Assembly (NCBI GenBank): GCA_013398275.1
Contig: VZSE01006618.1
Location: forward strand, 1,648,508 to 1,712,507
Origin: Promerops cafer
Taxonomy: Eukaryota > Chordata > Aves > Passeriformes > Nectariniidae
Direction: 5' to 3'
Length of the DNA stretch: 64,000 nt
Shown here: one piece after another, positions 40,798-53,159 of the stretch
Layout: each line of letters begins with the position of its first letter
How positions within the stretch are numbered: the first letter of the stretch is position 1
The notes under the pieces: model-generated
Database searches by the model: none
What the model was told of the DNA's origin: nothing
Seen by the model: the letters and a program-made list of their open reading frames with translations, nothing else
Translations under genes and position numbers: made by a program

Positions 40798-43011
40798 ATG
40801 GGAGCACATAGTCAAGGAAATAAGGAGAATACCAACATGCTGAAATTACATCAGGCATTTTTCAAGTAAATACAGGCATAAAGTTTGCTTAAAAATATTT
40901 AAAGATCTATGAATGAAAATGTAGGTCTGAATATTTTGAGCTACCTTCTTCAGTCCAAAAGTAATACATTGAAAGAACAAGGGAAAAATTAGATTTTGAG
41001 AAGAAATTTAGCTTGTGGTCCCAAGCACAAAAAGACTTTCATCATAGTAGTTTCTGTATGTTATTCATACAGAGGAGAACACTGCTCAGACCCACTACAC
41101 TTACTTGATGTACATGTAACTACATGCAGCTGTTACAGAGAAATTTAGAGAAACTTGTCTGGATTTGTCACTCTGAAAAAAAAACACCAAAAAGAGAAGA
41201 GATATGAATAGTGGGCAGAAAAACAACTTTTAAAGCACATGGCATTTAATTAATCAAATCAATAAATAAGCATTACAAGTAGATGTCTGAGAAACATTCC
41301 TGTGTCTAACAAGGTTTAACTTGGTATGAATTACCTCCCGAACTGTGTAAAAACCCTGATGTTTTGTAAGAAAACTATCTCATATAATACTAATAGTACC
41401 AGTTACTGAAAGTTCCTTACCCGAATTATGGCAAAACACACAAAAAATTACATTCTTCTCTTTAATAGTTTGGAAGGAAGTTTTATCCCAATAAAGAAAT
41501 ATGAAGTCTTCCAATCATATAAAGCAAAAGGAATTTAAAATGTCACAGAGAAAAGTTTCATCCAACAGATTCTTTTCAGCTTGGTTTAGACTTGTTCAAA
41601 ACAGACAATAATATCTGGAGCATATTTACCCTGGATGACACAACCAGCTTTATAGTCACCAGCACCAATTCACTTACACACTACTCCACTGCCAATAAGA
41701 GATCTTGCGTACTCAAAGAGGAACCCATTTTCCTTCAGTGATGATTATTTTTTACTGGGACATCTTGGACTGCCTTTGTCTTTACTACTCAAATATCTCC
41801 AGGGGCTTTTCAGGAGGAGAAGAGCATGGGAAAGAAGAATCAAGTACAAGCTCTGCATAGAAGGAGCCCATAAAAAAGAGGAACTGCGAAATTTGCTAGT
41901 CAGACTAAACATTCATATGTATATATGTACATGTAAAGTGCCAGAGGTACTACAAGAAGAATGGGTGTAAAACTGATCAGTTTACTTCCTTTAGAGCACT
42001 CAAAAGAGGAGGGTACTGAGGGAGCAGGCAAGTTATTGCCTGAAGTCTTTCCACAGTTTTTGAATTTAATCTTCTTAATTCACTAGCTTATGTTAGAGTA
42101 ACTTCATTAGTTTATCTTCCCACCTTCTCTCAGCAGTTAGACTAGACTGCAAAAATATTGTTGCTCTGACATTTTTTCTAAACTACATGGATTTGTGAAT
42201 CTCCTCAGGATTCCCACTTTAAGTAACAGAACCACTCTGTCAATGTCTGTTTATAGATAAAAACTAAATTAGGCATAAATAATGACTTGAAATAATTTAA
42301 AGCGAGGGGAAAGAAGATACTATGGTTTTGAAGCACCTGACTGCCTTTTATTCCTTTGAAGCGAACTTGCACTGAAAGTTTCAAGATTCAGATCCAAAAT
42401 AGGAGTTAGTTTTGCTATTAAGTTGCCACACACTGAGTATTACAAATCAACTGCTGCATGGTAACTGCATTTGTGCAGACAGCTATTTCCCATTTCAAAT
42501 CTTACTGTTATCAGCGAAAATTTTCAGACACAGAAGCACAACCCTTGGGATACAGTCACCTAAGTGCTGTGCTCTGCTGCAGGCTTCCAGACTTCCACAA
42601 CTCGCTCTGAGGCCACTGCCGGAGAATAGAGCGGATAATATTACAATGTGATTTTTAACTGAGAAGTCTAGCAGAATGTAACAGTTTTCAGCATGTTTTA
42701 TTTTGGAGAAAGTTACTGTTTCTACAGTACTTTATTTCAATGAAGAGGGTTGAGAGTGGGATGGGGGCTGTCCAGATTTCCCAGCTCTGACTGTTAAAGG
42801 GCTTCTGCTAGCAGGATGCACAGCTTCCCACAAGCAGCACTCACTCCAGAGCCTGAACATCGTAATTACAATATGGTCTTGTTTAAGGTATAAACAAGCT
42901 TGAGGCATGGTATTTCCAGGGTTACACTGCTGCAACACTAAGCACTTCAACAATTGCCTCCAAATTAGTCAGGCCCAGTAGCGCTGCCCTTGAGGGAACT
43001 TCAGCTGCATT
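40798..43011. other. Stretch without a recognised gene
   Basis: AT-rich sequence between the CR1 copy and the 43 kb CpG island. No exon or repeat recognised. Confidence 0.5.
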
Positions 43012-43014
43012 TAC

Positions 43015-43300
43015 CTGAGCAGAAGAAATCAGGCGATGGTCACAGCTCTGCACAGCGTCAGTGTGACATCAGCTGACAAACTGTTAATTTGCCTCCGTAG
43101 CCAGCCCAGCCCCATGAGATCTGTACGGGTCACGCACCTACCACAGGGGACGCAAGCCCTCCTGCCCGGTTCCACACCACTGCTGAAGGCAGAAGGTTTC
43201 TCGGGGCGGGGAACCCCACCCGGGGGACACGCTGAGGGCTTTGCAAGGCACCCCGTGTGATGCGCCCGCCACCCCGAACGAGGCGGGATGCCCACAGCAG
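43015..43300 (-). other. Candidate non-coding first exon of a distal TNFAIP8 transcript
   Basis: On the minus strand the CpG-rich segment leads into a strong splice donor, TTCTGCTCAG|GTAAATGC, with GT at 43014-43013. An exon starting somewhere in the island and ending at 43015 would splice toward the TNFAIP8 exons to the left. Mammalian TNFAIP8 is known to have several alternative first exons. The start is unknown and the coordinate given is nominal. The open frame over this segment (43029-43448) is GC-rich and not recognisable as protein. Confidence 0.35.
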
Positions 43301-43450
43301 GCGTGGGGCTCCGGGCGCTTCTGCTCCTCGTGTCCCTGCGGCCCGCAGCACCCGGCCAGATCCCTCCCAGAGAGCCGTGCCCCCGCTGGGAGCTCCTTGC
43401 AGTGGTACCGACGGGTCTGACGGCTTTCCTCCAGGCTAGTGCATCCACCG
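43120..43450. promoter_or_regulatory. CpG island
   Basis: Sharp rise in GC and CpG relative to the AT-rich surroundings (for example 'gatgcgcccgccaccccgaa' and 'gctccgggcgcttctg'). It is unrelated to any CR1 or LTR I recognise. It lies upstream of TNFAIP8 in its direction of transcription, so an alternative promoter is the simplest reading. Confidence 0.7.
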
Positions 43451-45657
43451 AAGGGCTCTAGAGCCAGCGAGCCCTCACTGCATTTTTACTGGGGTGTTCT
43501 CAGCTCATACCCACCCAATAGAAAAAAAAAAAAAAAAATTCGAAAAATTTTTAGTTAATTGATTCTACCACTGTCACAGAGCAAGCCCTTAGTTGACTGA
43601 GTACAGATAAAAAGCTGCATGATCACATGGTTTCAGACTGTCATGTTGAGTATCTAAACCACTTCTCTTCTATGAAGAGCCTTTGACAAAGACCTCTCTT
43701 CTGCCTGGCACTGTTAAATGTTTTATTAGTTTTAGCTTATTTTATTATGGTGTTACTCAGTTGTTCATATTAAGAAAAAATAAAGCTTTAAACACACTTT
43801 TTTTTCCCTTTTCAGTCTATTGTTTTTCATTTCAAGAAGTTAATGTAAGCTTCTCAAGATTCTTCTAATCCTTATTCCAGTATTTGAATTGATCAAGTTC
43901 TGAATTTAATCCTCCTAACTAATAATTTATTCTTTTGCCTGTCAGTTGCCATTCTTCTCCATCAATGTATTTATTGCCACAAAGACTCAGAACACCAACT
44001 TTCAGATTTGTGCTGTAGCTCTTCACTTTTTAAACAACATTATTTTAAGACAAAGTTGAAATAGGTCACAACTGCATTTTTAGCTGTGGAGTTCTGTACT
44101 ACTTTTCTCACATACAGTTATGAAACTTAGAGATTATTAAATGCTGCATGCTGCATTTAAGCCTGGCTAGTAGAGAGGTTTGCTTTCCTATAATTTTAAA
44201 CCTAAATTTTAAAGTCCACTGTAACCCCACACTCTCCTTCCCCAAACTCAGTCACATACATGTAACTTCTTGTGCTTGAGCAGAAAGCAGGTTTGATTTT
44301 GTGACATGGTTTCCTGTGTACAGAACAGCAGCACATGCTCTGGTTTTAGGCACTTAGGTTTTATAGGTCTCAAATGCTGAATCCCCTTCAGGTGGACCCA
44401 AACACTCAGAACTTTTTTTCAATACATCCTGTTCTCTGATCACTGAAATGAAGTACCTGGCTTGATATGTAGAACTGGGTACTCCTTGTAAAGCAGGATC
44501 TTTACACAAATACATTTTGGGTGGTTTTTGTTTTTTTTTAAAGGCCTTATATTTTGAATCAAGTAATTTGAAAAATGAGTATTCTGAAATGCTAAGAAAC
44601 TTCTAAAAAACTATAGGTAACAATAAACAACTTGGACAAAACCTATCGGAAAACACCGGCAAACAACCAATGTTTAGGGATCCTGGATAAGATGGACAGC
44701 AGTGTATGAGCTGAGGTCAACAGAGAGGACCATGTCCTGTGCTTTTCATCTTTTGATGTTGCCTAGACATGCTTTCAGCAGATGGATCCTTTTGTAGTAA
44801 TTCAGGCTCTCTGTACTATCCAATGTAATATCTGAAGCAGAAGAAATGTATAAACTGCTAATCATCTGAGATTACATTTGAACACCTCACAGGAATAAAT
44901 AAAAATGCATACAGTATTTTATTGCCTATCACTGACCTCACATTCACTATTCCCCCTTATCTATTCCCCAGTTATCCTCCTGGTATGAACAGCAAAATTG
45001 ACATTTCAAGTGACTTTAAACCTTCCACCTGCATATTCAAAACCACTTGTACAGCAAATACCGCTGGCAAACCTGCACAAAAGCATTTGGTCACAATCAG
45101 CATACTTTCTGCATCACTGACCAGTGTGGTGTTTTGCAGACCACTACAACACAAAGTCATTGCTTGGATTACACAGACAGTTCAGATGTTACTCGCATTT
45201 CTACTATTATTCAGCTCTACCTGTAAGTTCTAATACATTTTCAAAAGCTCCAAACAAAGCAAGGTTTGACTATTTCTTTTACTTTGACATGAGAGTGATC
45301 TAATACACTGAAGTACTATGACTTAATGGAGATAATACAAGAGTATCATACAAACAATTTCTAGAATGAGATCTTAAAACAAGAAAAAATTCTACCTCTC
45401 AATATGTTGTCAAGTACAGGAACAAAAAAAAGGTCTGGCAGCTACACAAAAGAATCAAGATTCCTACTGCACTGCTTATAGTAACAGATCTATATTCTTT
45501 CATTATTTCATCAGAGAGGAGGCTAAAGCATCCTGTAATTTATGCACAGTAAATTCAAATACTAGCCTGTATACAAGAAAATAAAATTGCAGTCAAACAG
45601 AGGAAGACCATAAGCTTCCCCTCAGTCTGTTTAAATTATTCTGAAACCACTGGAAAT

Positions 45658-46440
45658 CACAGAAGATAGAAACATAGTATGTTAAGGAGTGCAATGGACC
45701 TTAAGGATCAGTGAGTCCCAGCCCCCACTGCCACGGGCATGGACACCTCCCACTAGACCAGGCTGCTCAAGGCCTTTATCCAAACTGGCCTTGAATGCTT
45801 CCAGGGATGAGACAACCCACAGCTGCCCTGGGCAACTTCCAGTGTCTCACCACCCTCACAGTAAAAATTTCTTCCTAATATCTAACATAAATTTCCCCTC
45901 TTTCAGTTTGTACCCATTACTCCTTGTCCTGTCACTACAGTTCCTGATGAAGAGTCCCTCTCCAGTTTCCCTGCAGGCCCCTTCAGATGCTGCAAGGTTG
46001 CCATGAGGTCTGCACACAGCCTTCCCTTCTGCAGGCTGAACAGCCCCAGCTGTCTCAGCCTGGCTTTGTAGGGGACGTGCTCCAGTCCCTGTATCGACTT
46101 CACGACCCTCCTCTGGACTTGCTCCAACAGTTCCATGTCCTCCTTATGTTGGGGACACCAGAACTGGACACAGCACTGCAGTGGGGCCTCACCAGAGCAG
46201 AGCAGAGCAGAGCAGAGCAGAGCAGAGCAGAGCAGAGCAGAGGGGCAGAATCCCCTCCCTGGCCCTGCTGCCCACGCTGCTTTTGGTGCAGCCCAGGACA
46301 CGTTTGGCTTTGTGGGCTGTGAGCACACACTGCTGGCTCATGTGGAGTTTTCCATCAACCATCCCCACCAAGTCTTGCCCCACAGGGCTGCTCTCAATGA
46401 AGAGAAAACTCTGCTACACCCATCCTGAATCCATTTGAGA
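45658..46440 (-). mobile_element. CR1 LINE 3' region, about 780 bp
   Basis: The 3' end of the element is at the left: 'accttaaggatcagtgagtc', 'ccactagaccaggctgctca', 'aacagccccagctgtctcag', 'cacgaccctcctctggactt' and 'gctggctcatgtggagtttt' are standard CR1 blocks in reverse orientation. It is interrupted by an expanded AGAGC array at about 46.2 kb. The open frames here (45903-46328 minus and others) are CR1-derived and not functional genes. Confidence 0.92.
46194..46243. repeat. (AGAGC)n microsatellite inside a CR1 element
   Basis: Nine perfect AGAGC units and an imperfect tenth, lying between 'gggcctcacc' and 'ggggcagaatc', where the CR1 normally has a short related sequence. It appears to be a slippage expansion after insertion. 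Confidence 0.95.
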
Positions 46441-47969
46441 CTTCAGGAGAAGATATCCCTACAAATGAACTTCGCTTATTTTATACACTTGCTTTTATAA
46501 ACTTATAAGCAGTTACAAGGGGGGGAGGGAGGAGAAACATTAAATATTACACTGATTATCCAACCAGTGTAGATCTGCCCTTTAGCTCAAACGTAGGACA
46601 GTCAATTTGTACCACAAGGTTAATAAAATTAAACAGCATGGCTTCTTGATTTTGTTATACAAATATTTAAAGTACAGCACAGACACAAAAAGTCCTTAAG
46701 CTTTCTTATTCCCTGTTTCACTGTAATCCTAGCCATAATTAAACATCTAAACATAAAGGTTATCAACTACCTTCTTCTAACCTGACCTGCAGACTTTTGG
46801 ACAGCTAAGCAAATTTCAGGGCTCCCACAACATGCTCAGATTTGTCTCTCTTGCTCTATCCTCTTGTCCTCCTTCCTGTATATTTTGAAAAAAACTACTT
46901 TTTAATCTCATAAAAACCATAATTAATTTTCACATGCCACTAAACTCCACTTAGCTGCCTACAAAATCATTCCAGTCATGCCAAAAAGAAAACACACCTG
47001 AAAGTTCTAGCAATACTATAAATAAGATCAACTAGACTACTTGAGACACAGATTTTATATCTGGAATCCCAAACACTCCAAGCTGGACGCCCAACAGCAG
47101 CAAAATGTTTTTCTCCATATCAAAGACAAAGATAAACAATGTTTCCTCAGAAGAGGATTTTTTTTTTTAATAAAACAGTTCTGCAGTTAGTCATAAAGAC
47201 AGTACTATATACATCAGGATTAAACAAAATCTTAACATCAACAGTTACTTACAATAAAACATCAAGATGAGCTAGAATTAAAAATAAATTGCTGAAGAGT
47301 TGTTCATTTCTGTTTCACCTTATAAAGTGTAAAGTAAAAAATTCATTTGAAGTGCAGCTGCTAAAATGCAGCTTTTGTATTCTGAACAGAGGAAGAAGGA
47401 TGTGGAATGAGCTGAAGGTGGGCAAAGGTTCTTCTACAGAACCTGAAAATTACTTTAATACACTAAGGAAAATGGGGTAAGCATATATACAAAACAAATA
47501 ACCTTCTGCTGAGAAGTGGAAGGATATCATAAATAAACACATATCTAATTATGAATACTCCAAACCAACTCAATAAGCAGGCTTAATTACAGGCCATTTA
47601 ACTAGGCTTACCTTATCTAGCTTTTTTATGCATGCACATACTTACTACTCAGAGAGAACCATCTGCAGCAGATGAGTCAGAAAGGCACAGGTACTTTTTA
47701 ACACCAAACCAATATTTCTCTACATTCCGAAACCACAGTATGTAAACGCTCAAAAAAACCCATCTACCAAATGTTTTGCAAAAGATGGGAGGTATGGTTT
47801 TGCTAGTGATTTAATATAAGTTAACTATGATATACAAGAGATAGCTCTAAAATGCATTTCATATAAAATGGTGATGCTTTCTTAATAGCAATTAACATAG
47901 CAGCAACTTCCTCCTTCTTCCCCAAGGCCAAGTAGCACCAAAGTCCCTTTCATAACTGCTAAAATACCA
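46441..47969. other. Stretch without a recognised gene
   Basis: AT-rich unique-looking sequence between the CR1 copy and the 47975 LTR. Nothing recognised. Confidence 0.5.
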
Positions 47970-47974
47970 CTACA

Positions 47975-48979
47975 TGTTGGTTTTGCTTGGCCAGGTTTTG
48001 GCACTGGGGGCTGCAGGGGTGGCTGCTGTGAGAGGCTGCCAGCAGCTTCCCCCGTGTCTGGCAGAGCCAGTGCTCGCTGGCTCCAGGATGGACCTGCCCC
48101 TGGCCAAGCCTGGGCCGGCCAGGAATGATGGTAACGCCGCTGTGACCACGGATTTAAGAAGGAGAAAAAGGTTATTGGGCCAATGAAAATGTGCTCAGAG
48201 AAGAAAGGAGTGAGAACATGTGAGAGAAACAACTCTGAAGACACCAAGGTCAGTGAAAGAGGGGCAGGAGATGCTCCAGGTGCTGGAGCAGAGGGTCCCC
48301 TGCAGCCCGTGGTGCAGCCCGTGGAGAGGGCAGCTGTGCTGCTGCAGCCATGGAGGTAACAGGGATGCAGAGGCTCACCCACAGCACATAGGGAACCCCT
48401 GCTGGAGCAGCTGAGTGTGTGCAAAAAGGCTGAGACCCCATGGGAGGCCTATGCTGGAACAGGCTCCTGGCAGGGACCTGCAGACCCGTGGAGAGAGGAG
48501 CCCATGCTGGAGCAGGTTTCCTGGTAGGACTTGTGATCCTTTGGGGGAACCACGCTGGAACAGGATTGACCCCATGGAAGAGTGACCCGCATTGCAGCAT
48601 TTTATGTAGAACTGTTGCCTGTGGAATGGACTCAAGCTGGAGAAACTCCTGGAGAACTGTGTCCTGTGGGAGGGACCCCACGCTGGAGCAGGAGAAGGAC
48701 TCCTCTCCCTGAGCAGAATGAGAAATGCAGATGAACTGGCCATAAACTGCATCCCCTGTCTCCCTGCGCTGCTGGGGGAACAAGGTAGAGCTGGGAAGGA
48801 GGGACGGGTGGGGTCAAGGTGTTTTTAACATTTATTTTACTACTCATTACCCCGTGATACCATTTGGTGGATGATCTCTTCTGGTCCTTATCTCAGCCCT
48901 TGAATGTTTTGTTCCAGTTACCAGGGTGAGTGACAGAGCAGCTTTGATGGGTGCCTGGCATCCAGCAAAGGTCAACCCA
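47975..48979 (+). mobile_element. Long solo LTR (about 1.0 kb), passerine-type ERV
   Basis: It starts TGTTGGTTTTGCTTGG and ends …AAAGGTCAACCCA. The same 5 bp, CTACA, flank it on both sides (47970-47974 and 48980-48984), a perfect target-site duplication. The right part ('gagcagctttgatgggtgcc', 'tggcatccagcaaaggtcaa') resembles an LTR family I recall from songbirds; this was not searched. No AATAAA is seen near the expected place, and a small deletion around 48850 is likely. A GCTGGAGCAGG-like motif recurs at about 50-bp spacing. Open frames inside it (47882-48424, 48250-48783) are LTR noise. It is antisense to TNFAIP8 and DMXL1. Confidence 0.82.
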
Positions 48980-51900
48980 CTACACACTGGAATGCTTTCA
49001 GTAAGTCAAGAGGCAGTTATTTACTTCGGACATTGCACCAAAAAAGCTGAATCATATTTTAGAGCATTTCACTATTTATAGCTGCTGGGGATAAGTCTTC
49101 TGCTACACAGTGTACTATTTATGGATAAAAAGGATTTGTTGCAAACATCACTTTTTGAGATTGGAACACAGCAGAACATGGGCCCAGACATATCCTTTAC
49201 TTTTATACTTTCCAATATAAAGCTTAACATTTTCAGTGCCCATGTCCATAAGAAACCAGAAGAGATTATTTTATCCCCATCCCATCAACAATATTCCAGT
49301 GATAGCAATGACCCGGTTATGTCTCAAATTTCTGCAGAACTGGCAAAAGCAGGAAATCACGCTTTTGCTTCTTTCAGAACTCAGTGAGAGCAGCAATATA
49401 TTCAGGCTGGAAGTGCTAGTTAGTACCTACACCCAACAGACTTCTGACAGAGAATGCCTCTCATCGCCTGAAGCCCAATTTTTAATAGAATTTCAGAATT
49501 TCACAGTTAACTTCCAGAACTTCAGCTATACTTGCAGGTAAAGTAAGTTCTTCAGGTAAGTATAATATTCTGCAGTAATGCCAACATACTTTATATAGCC
49601 CAGTACTATGCATCAAATTGGAAGTGGGCAACACTGGAGTATGGGAATTGGGTCCAAAACAATTTACTTCAGCTAGAAGATTCCTCTTCATGCAATCACA
49701 GTGGTTACACACCTCATATTGCACAATCAATAATTTAAGTGTGGTAACATTTTGTTTGATAAATTTCAATTTAGCATGTATTTAGATAAAATTATCATCC
49801 CCTTCCTAAACATTTTTTACCTAACAGGCACAGGTTTCTTTTTGCTTCGCTGGATCAGTTATTATTACTTAAAATGCCTTTCAAGACAACCAAATTACAA
49901 CACTACCTGTGTGTCATATATATCCTGGAGAGGCCAATCAGTCACAGGTAACTAGTGGATTTTATTTCCATCACAAGAGAGGTGTTCAACTTCAAAGCTC
50001 AAGAGACAAATACCTTAGCAGATAATGACATGCAGGTACATGCTTTCTCTGTTTGCAGCTTATTTTTTTGCTCCTTATTACCTTAAAGTTTAATATATTC
50101 TTTCCTTCTACAAGTATTTAGTGTGTAGAGTAATAACATGCACTATAATTACATGTTTTTCTTCAGTTCAGTTACTTACAATTCACCCTGAATGTAACGG
50201 AGCCCCAGCAACTTCTGCAGACAAAACACCAAACAAGAAAAGAATATACTATCTGTAAAAATACTTGGTTAGCTGGAAATTTAGTTTACAAGAACCAGAC
50301 AAAGACACTAAAAGAAGAAAGCATGTAAAATCTTCAACTACAGAAGCCAGTTCTGTTTAAAACAGTTTGCTTTGCTCTGCCATTTCCTGAATTCCTCTCA
50401 AGACCTCCTTAGCACGGGCACACTATTCAGACACGCTCCAGTACTACAGCAAAAATGAATCCATTAATTGAGAAAGGCCTAAGTACATCACACCATAAAA
50501 ATTTTGCAACTGATCAGGTAATAAATATCAAATTGCTATGGTAAATGGAAGTTCCACCAGTTCATTCTGGGGTCTCCAGACGCAGGTACAGAACAGACCA
50601 AATACTCAGCTGCGCACGCAGAGAGCCCAGCCCACTGCTCACACCTCCTTCAGATGATTTAACGACCCTCACTCAGGGTCAGACATGTATCCAAATAACT
50701 ACCATTAGCCACAGCTGCACCCAGCCTGATTTCCAGAGGCCAACACTACTGCACTCCTGCATTCTTCACTGCATTATTCCATACACTGGGAGAAAATGCC
50801 AGGTTTTAATGTGTCCAGTTTTGTTGACCCCACTATATATACTGAGTTTCAAAAACAATTATTTAAAAATACACTACCGTATTTCTGGAAGAAAAATGAG
50901 TCTTTGGATTAAGTCAGGCATATTTAAAACTAAAGTTTACCTGTTAGAAGATACAATTTTATTTAATGAGAAAATATTAAAAGAAATGCAGATTTTGATA
51001 CTAATGTCTTCTGGATTTAATCCTCAGCATACAACTCATCAATGCCAGCGAAGGGTATTATCATCAAAAAGTCATGTAATACTTTTCAAGTCCCTGTAAG
51101 GTTTGCTAAAGGGCTGAGACATTAACTATTCATTATCTGTATTTCCAACCAAAAATGTATCGAAATTAAGGAAAAGCTTTAACTCCTGTAATTTAAAAGC
51201 TATGCATTTTGTTTAATACCCCATCTCACACACCTGCCTTACTACAGAGATTCCGTGAACCACCCCATTGAAATGAAGAAAGAAGTGATGTTTTGGCTTG
51301 AAGTGACAGTGTCAACAACCAGTTCAGACAACAGCACCTGAAACACGGGGTTAACAGCTTCTAACACAAATCCTGTATTCCACACTCTTGCCCTTCTTTG
51401 AGACTTGTTAGAGATCTTAGGAAAAAGCCAGGTGCTACCAGTGCTCTGCAAATTACACACCTCAGAGCACAGAGCTCACTTCTCAGAGGGGGTGAGGTCA
51501 ATCTCTAGGTTAAAAAAGGAAATTCTGGTTTGAGCAAAATATTACTTGAGAAAGAGAATGTAAAACTGCTGTGTGAAACCTCTTGTTCACATGCTTAACT
51601 GAAAAATGCCATCTTAACTTTCACTTGAACACACGTAACATTTACTCTGGGTCTTATGATCTGATGACATTGGAGGCACAAGAGGAAAAGAAATCCATGT
51701 AATTTCAAACCATACTCACTTTGAGTGATTGCAAAGTCAGTACAAAATAAAGAGGCCTAGAATTTGCACTTCATTACAGTTGAAGAATGTTGTAAACATT
51801 TTTATCACAAATAGAATTGACAATATGGCTGCTCATGGCTGTGAGTAGATGGACACAAAAAAACCCCCAGACTAGACCAAAAAAGTCCCCAAGTTACTTT

Positions 51901-52840
51901 GACATCAAATCATAGCTCCTGGAGCACCACACAATGTGTATTGATACTCCATACAAAAAAAGAACACTAGAATCTGTCAAGGTACACATTACTGAAATTA
52001 ATCTTGACACTTTTTCAAGGTATATTGTGTACAAAGAATACTTTCCCTAGAAGAAAATTCTTCCTATATAATTAATTTTCAGTAAAATTTTGTTTTGTTC
52101 ATCAGATCAATCCGATTTGCAAAATGTGACAAACACCGTGTAAGAAATTTGTCAGTGGGAGAAGGTGAAAGTAATTTAAATGATCTGTCTAATACAGGGA
52201 AAATATAAAAAATGACAAGAAACCTACCTACAAAGGCAGTGGGAAAAGAAAGACAAAAGGAATAGAAGCAAAAGTACCATGTATTTGCCTCATGATTTAT
52301 CTTAGGGATGTAAGAAGCTGTAACCAAATTTACCTAGAAAGTGGTTAAAGCTGCTAGAATGTCATAAATACAGAAAAAACCTATGAAAAGGTACTACCAA
52401 CCTTTTAGATTAAGTAGGTAATTTTAAAGGATGTATACAATGGTAAGATCATGACAAATACCATTTGGTGACTTTTTTTCCTTTTCATTTTTGTACTATT
52501 CATGTACAAGGATTAACAAAAAACATAAAGGTAAATTCTAGCCCAAAACCTCTATTATGAATTAAACTCAAGAACAAACATCTGCGCCTGGGAAGAAATT
52601 TCATCCTAAGATGTAACTTATCTCAAACCACTGTCTCAGCCACTGTTTACATACCATGAATTGCTATTTCAGTATTAGTTTTGTATAAAACTAATCTGTA
52701 AAGATGCATAATCTGCTTTAATGCTAATGAGGCACTTTACTGTCCATCACTTGGAGGACTTGCCTTGTTGAACCAAAATATGAAATTGACCAAAGTTGAG
52801 ATTTGATTATCCCCTCCACCTTTTCAAGGAGCAAGTATTA

Positions 52841-52870
52841 TTCTTTACCTAGCTGCAACTAGGTAAAGAA
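52841..52870. repeat. Perfect hairpin, 12-bp stem and 6-nt loop
   Basis: TTCTTTACCTAG, loop CTGCAA, then CTAGGTAAAGAA, the exact reverse complement. No T-run follows and pairing does not extend beyond the 12 bp, so it is too short for a typical miRNA precursor. Confidence 0.9.
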
Positions 52871-53096
52871 AACTCAGAACAGATAAATTAAGCCATGGAG
52901 CAGAGAGAAATCTAGGTTTAGTCAGACCAGGCTAGTTACTATTTAACGGAAATGAGCAGCTTCCTGTTGTCAGGGCAAACAGCAAGCGACTTCCATTTCA
53001 AGCTGCAGTATTTTGTGCTCCTGCAGAGATCTGCACCCTAACTTCTATTTCAACAATGTGCCAGGTGATATTTGCTTTCAGATGAAGTAGAGACAC

Positions 53097-53159
53097 TAAA
53101 CGTACTAGAACGTTTTAGTTCTAGTACTAAGTGTAAATGTACTAGAACATTTCAGTTCC
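53097..53159. repeat. Nested inverted and direct repeats (GTACTAGAAC)
   Basis: GTACTAGAAC (53102-53111) and its reverse complement GTTCTAGTAC (53118-53127) flank GTTTTA. The left half recurs as a direct copy, 'aaatgtactagaacatttca', at 53135-53154. It lies about 0.7 kb left of the 54 kb CpG island. Confidence 0.85.

Noticed and set aside
43029..43448. 139-codon minus-strand frame in the 43 kb CpG island as an alternative TNFAIP8 N terminus
   Set aside because: The composition is that of CpG-island DNA, and no match to TNFAIP8 isoforms could be recognised. Kept only as a non-coding first-exon candidate.
45903..46430. Several open frames with Ser-Arg-Ala-Glu-Gln or Leu-Cys-Ser-Ala repeats
   Set aside because: They are CR1 sequence plus the AGAGC microsatellite.
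47882..48783. Two open frames of about 180 codons on the minus strand
   Set aside because: They lie largely within the LTR, antisense to it, and their Ser/Pro-rich content follows the repeated motif.
50545..51099. 184-codon open frame on the plus strand, the longest not involving a repeat or gap
   Set aside because: No recognisable domain, compositional bias typical of random AT-rich frames, and one frame of this size is not surprising in 64 kb on six frames.
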